From Streptomyces lunaelactis (GTDB lineage Bacteria; Actinomycetota; Actinomycetes; Streptomycetales; Streptomycetaceae): a stretch of DNA of 64,000 bases. Under the pieces are notes generated by a model. That model did not search any database, was not told where the DNA came from, and saw only the letters and a list, made by a program, of their open reading frames with translations. Position numbers and translations under genes: made by a program. The DNA lies in contig NZ_CP026304.1 in assembly GCF_003054555.1 (NCBI RefSeq), forward strand, positions 372,001-436,000, in the 5' to 3' direction. Positions 18,622 through 26,982 of this stretch are shown one piece after another; within the stretch, counting starts at the first letter, position 1; each line of letters begins with the position of its first letter.

Positions 18622-19269
18622 GCAGCAGGTACAGGACCGGCAGAGGCGGTCGGGGTGGCGCACAGCGGCTGTCGGGTTTCCAGCGGGTGTTGATGACCCA
18701 GGCCATGGTCTTGCCCGCGGACACGGTCTGGGTTTCGGGGAGGTTGAGCCGGGTGAAAGTGACCAGCCCGGCGTCGCGCCAGGCAATCAACTCGGCGCGG
18801 ACCGGGCGGGGGATGTACCGGTCCACGCCCTCGAACTCCTCGGTCATGTCATCGCGTTGGGCCCGGCCGGCCGCAGCGTCCTCCTTGATGCCGTGCGGCA
18901 CGGCCAGGGCCTGGGCCAAGGTGTCGCTGCGGCACCACAGGCGCAGCATGGCCACATCGTCCTTCTCCAGCTGCTGCCGCTCGGTGGCGCCGAACTGGAA
19001 TTGCATGCCGCGCTGTCGGCCGATTAGTGCCTGGCGCAGGTCGATGCGCGGATCCCGGCCCCCCGAGACGAGGTAGGGACAGTGCGCTGCTGCATCCGTT
19101 CGTCCTGGCGGAAGTCCACAGCCACGTCGACGTCGCCGGGCTCCAGAGCCCCGCGGGCGTAGGAGCCGAACACATACACCGCGTCGACCAGGTCCAAAGG
19201 CCAGCCGCCGCCCTCGGCCAGACGCTGGAGCATTTCGCTGACCATGGCCGTAGCCCGTTCCTGCTTCAC
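18584..19269 (-). pseudogene. Frameshifted nucleotidyltransferase-domain gene
   Basis: The GTG at 19269 is preceded by GGGGGAGGGG and opens a nucleotidyltransferase domain with the signature VFGSYARGALEPGDVDVAVD (GS...DxD metal-binding motif). The frame runs out of sense after DERMQQR near 19085 and resumes in another frame as CPYLVSGGRDPRIDLRQALI and MQFQFGATERQQLEKDDVAM, reaching the stop at 18584. Removal of a single frame break would give about 225 residues. The 3' end overlaps the 3' end of the GyrB-like gene by about 40 bases, convergently. MNT-type enzymes of this size often partner HEPN toxins; no partner is seen here. Confidence 0.65.
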
Positions 19270-19659
19270 CGCTGCCCCTCCCCCGGGTCCTTCATGTCGT
19301 ACGGGGAGCGTACGGCGGCAGCCGTGATCCCAGGACCTCACTGCCCCAGACGTCACCCGCCCGAGAACAGCGCGCAACTGCGGATGAGGTTGGAACGGAG
19401 TAGGAGGGGAGCGGTGCGCAGTCCCTAACTCGAGTTCGACGGTGCTCATCGGCCGGCGGGATGTGGCGGGCAGCTCGTCCAGGAGGTGGTCGACGGCGCT
19501 GGTCAGATCGAGACCGGAGAGTCCTGGCCCCTGTGGAGGAGCAGTCACTGGCACACTCCGGATTCCGCGACCCGGATGCGTCAGCCGAACGACAGAGAAG
19601 TTCGGAAACTGCTCCCCCGGTACCGGTCCGATGCCCAGCCGCGGACAGCGCACTGATCG

Positions 19660-19887
19660 GTCCTGCCATGACGACGGCCGCGACACGGGCACCACTCTCG
19701 CCGGGCGCGTGTTGGGCGACCTCAACGACACCTGCGACGCACGGAGCCGGGCCGTAAGTGCCATGAACTTCGAAGGCTATACGCATGCGGAGATCCAGCG
19801 GATCCTAGAGTTGCCGTCGGTCCGCGCCGGGAGTGCTCTACCGGTGGAGAACGAAAGCGAAGCAGGCGGAAGGTGAGTGGCATGAGT
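19660..19887 (+). pseudogene. Remnant of sigma-70-type sigma factor, region 4
   Basis: The frame DTGTTLAGRVLGDLNDTCDA and AMNFEGYTHAEIQRILELPS reads like a sigma region 4 helix-turn-helix. After PSVRA a small deletion shifts the frame, and the expected end VLYRWRTKAKQAEGEWHE follows in the next frame, stopping at 19885. The N-terminal sigma-2 region is missing. The stop overlaps the ATG of the next frame (ATGAGTAA), as in an operon. Confidence 0.5.
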
Positions 19888-20238
19888 AACCAGGATGGCG
19901 CGGGCCAGGCCGCCCGTAAGGTCACCCCGCCGACGTTCCCGCCGCCCCGGCCTCCGCGACCCACCCCCACCGTGTCCGCCCGCTCCTACCGACGATCCCG
20001 CGGTGCTGGACCTCGAAGCACTGAGGGACCATCCCTCGATCCGAGGCTGCGCAACCGGGTCCTGGAGGGCTGCCTCGGCCGGCGGCCCGCGCGGATTCCG
20101 GTGCCCGGGTGGGCCGCTCCGTACGAGGCAGAGACGGCACGGCTCGATGCGATGCTGCAGGACCTCGGCCACGCGGAATGGCCCGCTCCGGTGCGGCTCC
20201 GGTGGTTCGCGAACGAGCCCGTGAGCCGTGAGCCGTGA
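19882..20238 (+). CDS. Hypothetical protein, possibly frameshifted
   Basis: 118 codons from ATG 19882, which overlaps the end of the sigma-factor remnant. Residues from about 60 on (RLRNRVLEGCLGRRPARIPV, RLDAMLQDLGHAEWPAPVRL) look like a real helical protein. Before that, the more natural sequence (TDDPAVLDLEALRDHPSI) is in another frame, so one frameshift near 20040 is likely. The 3' end runs into a heptamer repeat. Function unknown. Confidence 0.4.
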   Translation: MSNQDGAGQAARKVTPPTFPPPRPPRPTPTVSARSYRRSRGAGPRSTEGPSLDPRLRNRVLEGCLGRRPARIPVPGWAAPYEAETARLDAMLQDLGHAEWPAPVRLRWFANEPVSREP

Positions 20239-20248
20239 GCCGTGAGCC
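20221..20248 (+). repeat. Four tandem copies of a 7-bp unit
   Basis: GTGAGCC is repeated four times without interruption, covering the last codons of the hypothetical gene above. The first copy contains the natural end of the coding sense, so slippage may have altered the C-terminus. Confidence 0.9.
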
Positions 20249-20330
20249 GACGGTCGCCGGGGTCGTCGAGTGCACCGCGCCGATGAGGATCGTTCAGGGG
20301 GCGCCGAATCCCGGGGCGGTGAGCCCTCAC

Positions 20331-21203
20331 TCACACGTCCCGGCGTCGCACCACGAGCACCGCGATGGCCGCCGCCGCAGTGGCCCACGCGCCGTACACG
20401 ATCCACGCCTCAGTCACTGTCAGCGGGTACTTGCCCAGGTCGTGCGCCCGCTCCGGGTTCGTCACCAGCCGCTCCCAGGCGCTGAGCGGCATGGCGTTGC
20501 CGATCTCCTTGACCCAGCGGTAGCGCTCGCCCTCGAAGAGCGCCGGTACCAGCAACAGCAGGGCGATGACCGCGACGATGGAGCCGGCGGCGTGTCGGAC
20601 GGCGGCGGCCACCGACATACCGACCAGCGCACACAGCGGTGCCACCAGAGCGGACGCGGCGACGGCGCGCAGTGCGCCCGGGTCACCCAGCGACAGGCCG
20701 CCGTGTTCCCGCAGCAGCATCTGGGTGACGCCGAAGGAGGTGCCGGAGACGAGCGTGCCGAGCGCCAGCATGACCACCGACACCACAGTGACCTTGGCGG
20801 CGACCACCGCTCGCCGGTCGGGGACGGCGGCGAAGGTCGTACGGATCAGCCCACTGGAGTACTCGCCGAAGAGCGCGATCGCCCCCACCGTCGCAGCGAT
20901 GATCATGAACAGCTGCCAGGCGGGATCGACGAACGCCGTGTGCAGCGGATCGAACAAGAACTCAGGGCGGTGCGGAATCCCAGCCGGCTCCGGCGGCCGC
21001 TGTGCCTGATGCGCCAGCCGGTCCGCGTTGGACGCCGCGGAGTTCACATTGATGCCGATCACGGTCAGCGCGCCGACGCCGAGCACCCAGTACGTGGAGC
21101 GCAGCGACCAAAGCTTGATCCACTCGGCGGCGAGGAGATGGCGGAAGAGGGCGGGCGACCGGACCGGGTGGCGGACGGGGGCCTTGTCCAGGACGGGGGT
21201 CAT
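20331..21203 (-). CDS. ABC-2 type transporter permease
   Basis: 290 residues with six membrane segments: one near residues 35-55, a pair at 115-160, two at 190-235 and a last one at 265-285. The sequence ALFGEYSSGLIRTTFAAVPD is the conserved ABC-2 (DrrB/NatB-like) coupling-helix motif. The start overlaps the stop of the ATPase gene (ATGA), and the two form one exporter. It is transcribed away from the kinase/regulator pair at 22242, a usual layout for DrrAB-type exporters under a two-component system. Confidence 0.92.
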   Translation of the reverse strand: MTPVLDKAPVRHPVRSPALFRHLLAAEWIKLWSLRSTYWVLGVGALTVIGINVNSAASNADRLAHQAQRPPEPAGIPHRPEFLFDPLHTAFVDPAWQLFMIIAATVGAIALFGEYSSGLIRTTFAAVPDRRAVVAAKVTVVSVVMLALGTLVSGTSFGVTQMLLREHGGLSLGDPGALRAVAASALVAPLCALVGMSVAAAVRHAAGSIVAVIALLLLVPALFEGERYRWVKEIGNAMPLSAWERLVTNPERAHDLGKYPLTVTEAWIVYGAWATAAAAIAVLVVRRRDV

Positions 21204-22108
21204 CGGGCGGCTCCTGCGTATTCGACGCTGTCAGCGGTGAGTTCCATGAATGCCTCCTCCAGGGAGGCCGAGTGCGGGCTGAGTTCGTGCAGCCGCACCC
21301 CGTGCGCGAAGGCGAGCTCGCCGATGCGGTCCGCGGGCAGACCGGTCACCGTGTACGACCCGTCGAGCTCCGCCCGTACCGCAGCGCCCTCGTCCGCCAA
21401 CAGCCTTGGGAGGACGTCCGCGTCGGGGGTACGGACGCTCACCCGCCGCTGTGTGCTGCGGCCCGCGAAGTCCCGCAGGCTCTCCGCCGCGATCAGCCTG
21501 CCGCGGCCGACGACGATCAGCTCCTCGGCGGTCTGCTCCATCTCCCGCATCAGATGGCTGGAGACGAGCACTGTGCGGCCCTCGCTCGCCAGCTGCTTGA
21601 AGAGGCTCCGCACCCAGCGCACTCCCTCCGGGTCGAGGCCGTTGAGCGGCTCGTCGAAGAGCAGTACGGGTGGGTCGCCGAGCAGGGCGGCGGCGATACC
21701 GAGCCGCTGTTTCATCCCCAGGGAGAACCCCTCGATCCTACGGCCGGCCGCGTCTGCCATGCCTACCTCTGCCAGTACCTCCGCGACCCGCCGGCGTGGC
21801 AGCCCGTTGCCGACCGCCAGCGCCGTCAGATGGGCGCGGGCAGTGCGGCCGCCGTGCACGTCGTGGGCGTCGAGCAGGGCACCGAGGTGTTGCAGGCCGC
21901 GGGGACGGTCGCCGAATGGCTGCCCGTCGACGGTGACGGTGCCGCCAGTGGGCTGGTTCAAGCCGAGGACCATCCGCAGCGTGGTGGTCTTCCCGGCACC
22001 GTTCGGGCCCAGGAACCCGGTGACCACGCCCGGGCGCACGGTGAAGGACAGCCGGTCGACGGCGGTGGTCTTGCCGTAGCGCTTGGTGAGTTCGGTTGCT
22101 TCGATCAT
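21200..22108 (-). CDS. ABC transporter ATPase, DrrA/BcrA type
   Basis: 302 residues from ATG 22108 (an in-frame start 54 bases upstream is less likely because homologous proteins begin with IEATELTKRYG). Walker A GPNGAGKTT (residues 34-42), signature FSLGMKQRLGIAAALL, Walker B VLLFDEPLNGLDPEG, switch His in SSHLMREME. A C-terminal regulatory tail of about 80 residues follows (VSVRTPDADVLPRLLADEGA). Works with the permease encoded by the overlapping gene. Confidence 0.94.
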   Translation of the reverse strand: MIEATELTKRYGKTTAVDRLSFTVRPGVVTGFLGPNGAGKTTTLRMVLGLNQPTGGTVTVDGQPFGDRPRGLQHLGALLDAHDVHGGRTARAHLTALAVGNGLPRRRVAEVLAEVGMADAAGRRIEGFSLGMKQRLGIAAALLGDPPVLLFDEPLNGLDPEGVRWVRSLFKQLASEGRTVLVSSHLMREMEQTAEELIVVGRGRLIAAESLRDFAGRSTQRRVSVRTPDADVLPRLLADEGAAVRAELDGSYTVTGLPADRIGELAFAHGVRLHELSPHSASLEEAFMELTADSVEYAGAAR

Positions 22109-22241
22109 GGTGTCCACGGTGCCGGTGTGGACCCCCCTCGGGCATCGGACCGCCGACCGCAATCGGAGCGTCCGGGCTAGCCCCCGGGAGTACGCCCGTA
22201 GGCCAATGCCGAGGTGCAGGCCGCATGCCTATGATCGGCCC

Positions 22242-23447
22242 ATGAAGGCCCCGCAGGAGACTCCGCAGTCGCTCCTCGCCGAGTCCCTGGCCTGGTGCTC
22301 AGGTATCGCATACGTCGTCCTGCTGTACGTCGTCGTGCTGAACACCGGCCGCGAACTGACCGGCATGCGCCTGCTGCTGGCTGCAATGCTCGCCGTACTG
22401 CTGCTGCCCCTGGTGCTGCGTCGGCCGTTGCCCGCCCTGGTGCTGCTGCTCACCGCCTCCTTCGCGGCGACCGTGCGGGCGTATTCGGCGATGGCCGCGG
22501 GGCACGGCTTGACCAGCAGCATGCCGATCGCGGAGACGCAGGCGTGGCAGATCGCGTATCTGCAGGCATTGCTCACCGATCTCACCGTCGGATGGATCGC
22601 CGCCACCCGGCCGCGGCTGACGGCGGCCGTCGCCGCACTGGTGGCGCTCGGCGTACAGATCGGGGGCGCCAGCTACTACCGTGAGGGCTCCTCGTCGTTC
22701 CTCGCCGCCTCGGCCTTCCTGGCGCTGATGACGGTCACCGCCTGGACGGTTGGCTACTCGGTCCGCGAACGCCGCCAGCACACGGCTGCGTTGCGGGCCC
22801 GGGCCGCTGAGCAGGCCGTCACCGCGGAGCGGCTGCGGATTGCCCGGGAGCTGCACGACATGGTGGCGCACAGCATCGGCGTCATCGCCATCCAGGCCGG
22901 GGTGGGTCGGCGCGTCATCGACACCCAGCCGTCGGAGGCCCGCAACGCCCTCGCCGCCATTGAGGGCACCAGCCGCGACACCCTGGCGGGCCTGCGGCGG
23001 ATGCTCGGCGCGCTGCGGCAGGCGGATCCGGGCGACGGTGCACCGCTCGGCCCGGCACCGGTGCTCGCCGATCTCGATGGGCTGGTGGAGCGGATCCGGG
23101 ACGCGGGCGTGCGGGTGGACATCGAGTGGCGGGGGGAACGGCGGCCGCTGCCGGCGGAGATCGAGCTGTCCGCGTACCGCATCATCCAGGAGGCGATCAC
23201 CAACGTGGTCCGCCACTCAAACGCCAACGCCTGCCGGGTATCCGTCGACTGTGGGGAGGACGACCTGTCCATCGAGATCACCGACGAGGGCCGCGGCCTG
23301 TCCGGTCTGCCCGGCGCGGCTGGCTACGGACTGACGGGCATGCGGGAGCGGGCAGCACTGCTGCACGGCGAGTTCACCGCAGGACCGCGCATCGAGGGCG
23401 GCTTCCGCGTGGCGGCGCGGCTCCCTGTGCCGGCGGCGGTCACATGA
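22242..23447 (+). CDS. NarL-type sensor histidine kinase
   Basis: 401 residues. The ATG at 22242 is taken as start; several ATGs occur just upstream. Residues 20-172 hold about five hydrophobic segments, followed by a short coiled linker and the HisKA_3 box LRIARELHDMVAHSIGV with His205. The ATPase domain has YRIIQEAITNVVRHSNA and GYGLTGMRERAALL. Overlaps the response regulator gene by ATGA. Divergent from the DrrAB-like exporter. Confidence 0.93.
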   Translation: MKAPQETPQSLLAESLAWCSGIAYVVLLYVVVLNTGRELTGMRLLLAAMLAVLLLPLVLRRPLPALVLLLTASFAATVRAYSAMAAGHGLTSSMPIAETQAWQIAYLQALLTDLTVGWIAATRPRLTAAVAALVALGVQIGGASYYREGSSSFLAASAFLALMTVTAWTVGYSVRERRQHTAALRARAAEQAVTAERLRIARELHDMVAHSIGVIAIQAGVGRRVIDTQPSEARNALAAIEGTSRDTLAGLRRMLGALRQADPGDGAPLGPAPVLADLDGLVERIRDAGVRVDIEWRGERRPLPAEIELSAYRIIQEAITNVVRHSNANACRVSVDCGEDDLSIEITDEGRGLSGLPGAAGYGLTGMRERAALLHGEFTAGPRIEGGFRVAARLPVPAAVT

Positions 23448-24106
23448 TCCGGGTGCTGCTCACCGACGACCAGCCGCTGGTCCGGCACGGGCTGCGGGTG
23501 CTGATCACCGACCACCCCGGGCTGGAGGTAGCGGGCGAGGCGGCGAACGGCGAGGAGGCGGTACGGCTCGCGGACCAGCTGGCGCCGGATGTGGTGATGA
23601 TGGACATCCGGATGCCCGGCATGGACGGCATCGAGGCCACCCGGCGGATCACCGCCGGCTCCGGCACGCCACCGAAGGTCCTCATCCTCACCACGTTCGA
23701 CGATGACGAGTACGTCTACGGCGCGCTCCGTGCCGGGGCGAGCGGCTTCCTCGTCAAGGACATGGACATGGACCAGATCCTCACCGCGGTCGAGATCGTC
23801 GCCGCGGGCGACGCCCTCATCGCGCCGAGCGTGACACGCCGCCTGATCGCGGAGTTCGCGGCCCGCCCCGCTGCCACCCCGCCGCCCCCGCGACCGGTGG
23901 AGGGCATCACGGCCCGCGAACGGGAGGTGCTCACCCTGGTCGGCCGTGGACTGTCCAACGCGGAGATCGCCTCGCAGTTGCATATCAGCATGGCCACGGC
24001 GAAAGCCCATGTGGGCAGGCTGCTGACAAAGCTGGACGCACGGGACCGGGTGCAGTTGGTCATCATTGCGTACGAGCTGGGGCTGGTGACGCCGCTGCGG
24101 GGATAG
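23444..24106 (+). CDS. NarL/FixJ-type response regulator
   Basis: 220 residues; ATG at 23444 inside the kinase stop. Receiver domain with Asp8-Asp9 and phospho-acceptor Asp54 (MMDIRMPGMDG), LuxR-type helix-turn-helix in the last 65 residues (ITAREREVLTLVGRGLSNAE, then ATAKAHVGRLLTKL). Close in sequence to the regulator at 8974. Probably controls the divergent ABC exporter. Confidence 0.95.
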   Translation: MIRVLLTDDQPLVRHGLRVLITDHPGLEVAGEAANGEEAVRLADQLAPDVVMMDIRMPGMDGIEATRRITAGSGTPPKVLILTTFDDDEYVYGALRAGASGFLVKDMDMDQILTAVEIVAAGDALIAPSVTRRLIAEFAARPAATPPPPRPVEGITAREREVLTLVGRGLSNAEIASQLHISMATAKAHVGRLLTKLDARDRVQLVIIAYELGLVTPLRG

Positions 24107-24511
24107 GGACGCCTTCCGGGACGACTACGGGCTGCTGGCCGACAGCGAAGGAGAGCAGCGTGGCCCACTTCTGGATACAGGCGACTCCGCCGCGGCACGC
24201 TGGGCTGCCGACTGGGGAACAGCGCAAGGTAGGAACACTGCTTCTTCACCGGTTGGAGGGCGACGTCCAGGCCGCGGTACCGGGGGTGGGTGCGCGCGCC
24301 CCGAGCACGTCCGGCCGGTCGGACGGCGCGTTTCCTGCAACGCCGTCGACCGAGCGCCTGGCGCCACCGTCCCCGGTGCGCGAGGCCCTCTGGTCGCGCC
24401 GGCCCTCGGGCTGGGGCGTGCAGAACCAGGGCGGCGGCGGTCCCGGCCGCACTGTGCTGCACGCCCCGGACGGTGCGGAGGCGCCGCAGGGCTCGCCACG
24501 CTTGCCTCTAA
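24107..24511. other. Intergenic stretch, nothing recognised
   Basis: A plus-strand frame from GTG 24160 has a fair ribosome site (GAAGGAGAG), but its product is low in complexity and runs straight into the MITE, so it is not called. No hairpin terminator seen after the response regulator. Confidence 0.4.
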
Positions 24512-24594
24512 AGCGTGTTGCGAAAGTCGCGTCGTCCGCCCGAAGGGCGGGCCCGCCGGGCGCCGCGGGGCAGGTGAGACTTTCGCAGCACGCC
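24512..24594. mobile_element. MITE-like element with IS5-family ends
   Basis: About 83 bases bounded by a 16-bp inverted repeat with one mismatch (GCGTGTTGCGAAAGTC at 24513-24528 and its complement at 24578-24593). The repeat matches the ends of the IS5 element at 25112-26054 (GCGTGTTGTGAAAGT) at 14 of 15 shared positions. No coding capacity, so it could only move by the IS5 transposase. Confidence 0.72.
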
Positions 24595-24986
24595 TAGTCG
24601 GCGCGCCGGAAACGGAAGGGCTTCCCGCCCTGCAGGCCTGTAGGAGTGGCCTCCAAGGTGTCCCCGTCGACCACGACCTCTAGGCTCACCGGAACGTTGA
24701 CGGTGATGCACGCGGAACTGAACGCGATGCGGTACTCCTTCCCGCCGCCCCCGTCTTCATCCTTGGCCGTCACCTTGGCGTCCCCGCACAGACTCATCGG
24801 CGAGGTACCGAGCAGGGCCTCGCCGTCCTTGTCGACGCGGATCATCGCCCGGTCCGCGAAGTCGGAGAACCCCGGCGGCTGCGGCCCGTCTGCGACCCAC
24901 TCCCCGGTGATCGGCTCCGACTCCTCGGAACACCCGGCAAGCAGCAGGACCATGGCGAAGGCGGGCACGGCGAGCGTTCGGCGCAT
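24594..24986 (-). CDS. Small secreted lipoprotein
   Basis: 130 residues. Signal peptide with lipobox LLAGC (Cys19), then a beta-rich domain ([15 protein letters not shown] ... [11 protein letters not shown]) resembling small actinobacterial lipoproteins of unknown role. The stop codon TAG at 24594-24596 lies exactly at the edge of the MITE, so the original C-terminus may have been a few residues longer. Confidence 0.75.
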   Translation of the reverse strand: MRRTLAVPAFAMVLLLAGCSEESEPITGEWVADGPQPPGFSDFADRAMIRVDKDGEALLGTSPMSLCGDAKVTAKDEDGGGGKEYRIAFSSACITVNVPVSLEVVVDGDTLEATPTGLQGGKPFRFRRAD

Positions 24987-25111
24987 ACGGATCTCCTGGT
25001 GGCGGACGGCTGGGTGGGCCGCAATTCAAGCAGGCGGGACGCCTCGGCCGGCGGCCGTCGAAGACTTTTCGGTGCGGTTGTCGAATCCGCCCGTCCGCCG
25101 TTCGTCTTCCA

Positions 25112-26054
25112 GGGCGTGTTGTGAAAGTGGATCATGATCGTGGGATGATCACGCGTCGTGGCACGTGGAGATCTGACGGACGACCAGTGGGCCCGGCTGG
25201 AGCCGCTCTTGCCGATGGGCAAGAAGTCCGGCCGTCCGCCGATATGGCCCAAGCGGCAGTTGATCAACGGCATACGGTGGCGGACCCGTGCCGGGACGCC
25301 CTGGCGGGATGTGGCGGAGCGGTACGGGCCGTGGGACCGGGTCTACGACTTGTTCCGGCACTGGCAGCGGGACGGCACCTGGAAGCGCATCCTCACCGAA
25401 CTGCAGGCCCAGGCGGATGCGAAGGAGCTGATCACCTGGGACGTGAGCGTCGACTCGACAGTGTGCCGGGCCCACCAGCACGCCGCTGGGGCGGCGAAAA
25501 GGGGGATCTCCAGAAGGAGCCGCCCGGCGGCATGGAGACCGAACCGGACGACCATGGCCTCGGACGCTCCCGGGGCGGCCTGACCACCAAGGTGCATCTC
25601 GCGGTCGAGCAGGGGCAGAAGCCCATGTCGATCGTGATCACGGCCGGGCAGCGTGGGGACTCACCGCAGTTCGAGCCGGTGCTTGAGCGGATCCAGGTGC
25701 CCCGTAAGGGGCCCGGACGTCCGCGCAGGCGGCCGGACAAGGTGCGTGCCGACAAGGCGTACGGCTCCCGGAGGAACCACGCCTACCTGAGCAGGCGCGG
25801 CATCCGCTGCACCATTCCGGAGAAGAAGGACCAGATCCGCAACCGCAAGAAGCTCGGCTCCCGCGGCGGTCGGCCACCGAAGTTCGACAAGGTCGACTAC
25901 CGCGAGCGCCACGCGGTCGAGTGCGGGATCAATCGCCTCAAGCGCCACCGGGCCGTGGCGACGAGGTACGACAAACTCGCCGTCCGCTACGAGGCCACCG
26001 TCCTCGTCGCAGCCATCAACGAGTGGCTGTGACCAGCACTTTCACAACACGCCC
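25112..26054 (+). mobile_element. Complete IS5-family insertion sequence
   Basis: 943 bases with 17-bp terminal inverted repeats, GGGCGTGTTGTGAAAGT at 25112-25128 and its complement at 26038-26054. It encodes one transposase in two frames (25158-26032). No clear target duplication: the flanks read CCA on the left and TAG on the right. Confidence 0.9.
25158..26032 (+). CDS. IS5-family transposase read by -1 frameshift
   Basis: The first frame (GTG 25158, [18 protein letters not shown]) covers the DNA-binding half and the first catalytic Asp ([16 protein letters not shown]). At 25497 an A-rich run followed by Gs (CGAAAAGGGGG) allows a -1 slip into the second frame, which continues as [33 protein letters not shown] and [16 protein letters not shown] (second Asp), then [18 protein letters not shown] (Glu) to the stop at 26030. 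Both frames are intact, so the element may be active. Confidence 0.9.
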
Positions 26055-26085
26055 TAGATCCACTTTCAAACAGACCGAGCCGTCC

Positions 26086-26661
26086 TCACGACGAGGCGAT
26101 GGCGTCCCGCCGGGTGGTGTAGGACGTGAGCATCTCTGCGGGGGTGCGGTACAGCACACACTGGCGAAGCGGCCCTTCGGGCACGCTCGTATCCTCGAAA
26201 TCGTCAGCCGCGTCTCGGGTCATGCCGATCCGGCGCATCACTGCCTGGGAACGAACGTTGTTGACGGTCGTCGACGCAACGACCTCCGGCAGCCCGAGGT
26301 CCTCGAAACCGAAGGCCAGGCAGGCCAGGGCTGCCTCGGTGGCGTAGCCATGACCCCACGCCGAACGCATCAACCGCCACCCGATATCCACCCCCGCGAA
26401 CGGCATGTCCTCGTCCACCTCGTCCAAGCCGACGCGGCCGATGAACTCACCGGTCTCCCGTGCTTCCAGCGCCCACCACCCAAAACCTCGATTGTCGAAC
26501 TCGGCCTGCATGAATGCCACCACGCCATCGCTTTGCTCCCGCGTCAGCAACCCCCCGAGGTGTTCTCGGACTTCAGGATCGGCGTTCATCGCCGCCCACG
26601 GCTCGAGATCGGACTCCCGCCACCGGCGGAGCAGGAGACGGTCGGTACGCAGTTCGGGCAT
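26086..26661 (-). CDS. GNAT-family N-acetyltransferase (RimJ/RimL type)
   Basis: 191 residues of the Acetyltransf_3 group. It begins with the family opening LRTDRLLLRRWRESDLEPW, carries the acetyl-CoA loop region IGWRLMRSAWGHGYATEAA, and ends with NVRSQAVMRRIGMTRDAADD. It probably acetylates an N-terminus or a small molecule. The stop lies 32 bases from the IS5 right end, so downstream sequence may have been displaced. Confidence 0.9.
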   Translation of the reverse strand: MPELRTDRLLLRRWRESDLEPWAAMNADPEVREHLGGLLTREQSDGVVAFMQAEFDNRGFGWWALEARETGEFIGRVGLDEVDEDMPFAGVDIGWRLMRSAWGHGYATEAALACLAFGFEDLGLPEVVASTTVNNVRSQAVMRRIGMTRDAADDFEDTSVPEGPLRQCVLYRTPAEMLTSYTTRRDAIASS

Positions 26662-26982
26662 GCCACCCAGCTAACGCGATCAAGATCAGGGTGTCGATCG
26701 GTTATCGAGACGTGCGGTGCGCTCCAATGCCAGACCCGACGCAGGTCCTCACGGCCTGCACCACGCAGCGGGACGCGACCCCGTCACGTGATCAGCGACA
26801 GAGCCCGTTCATCCGTTGAGTCAGTTGCCCGGAGTTTCCCACGTGCAGGCAACCAGCGTGGCTCGGTTCGCCAACGGCTGGCCAGCGGTTCGGGGACCAG
26901 ACACGTCCGCCAGCATCAACTCTTTTCGTTCTGATGAAAGTTCACCCCTGGTGACTTCCTCCTGAAGTCACCTGGAGGGCTC
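26662..26982. other. Intergenic stretch, nothing recognised
   Basis: No coding frame with family resemblance between the acetyltransferase start and the degraded recombinase module. Confidence 0.4.

Noticed and set aside
20221..20248. Tandem heptamers as a possible CRISPR or iteron array
   Set aside because: Units are directly adjacent, only 7 bp, without spacers or a rep gene nearby.
20235..22180. Long plus-strand frames across the DrrAB-like genes
   Set aside because: Antisense shadows; the minus-strand ABC proteins carry all expected motifs.
24160..24597. Plus-strand 145-codon frame with a fair ribosome site
   Set aside because: Low-complexity product, ends inside the MITE, no resemblance to any family.
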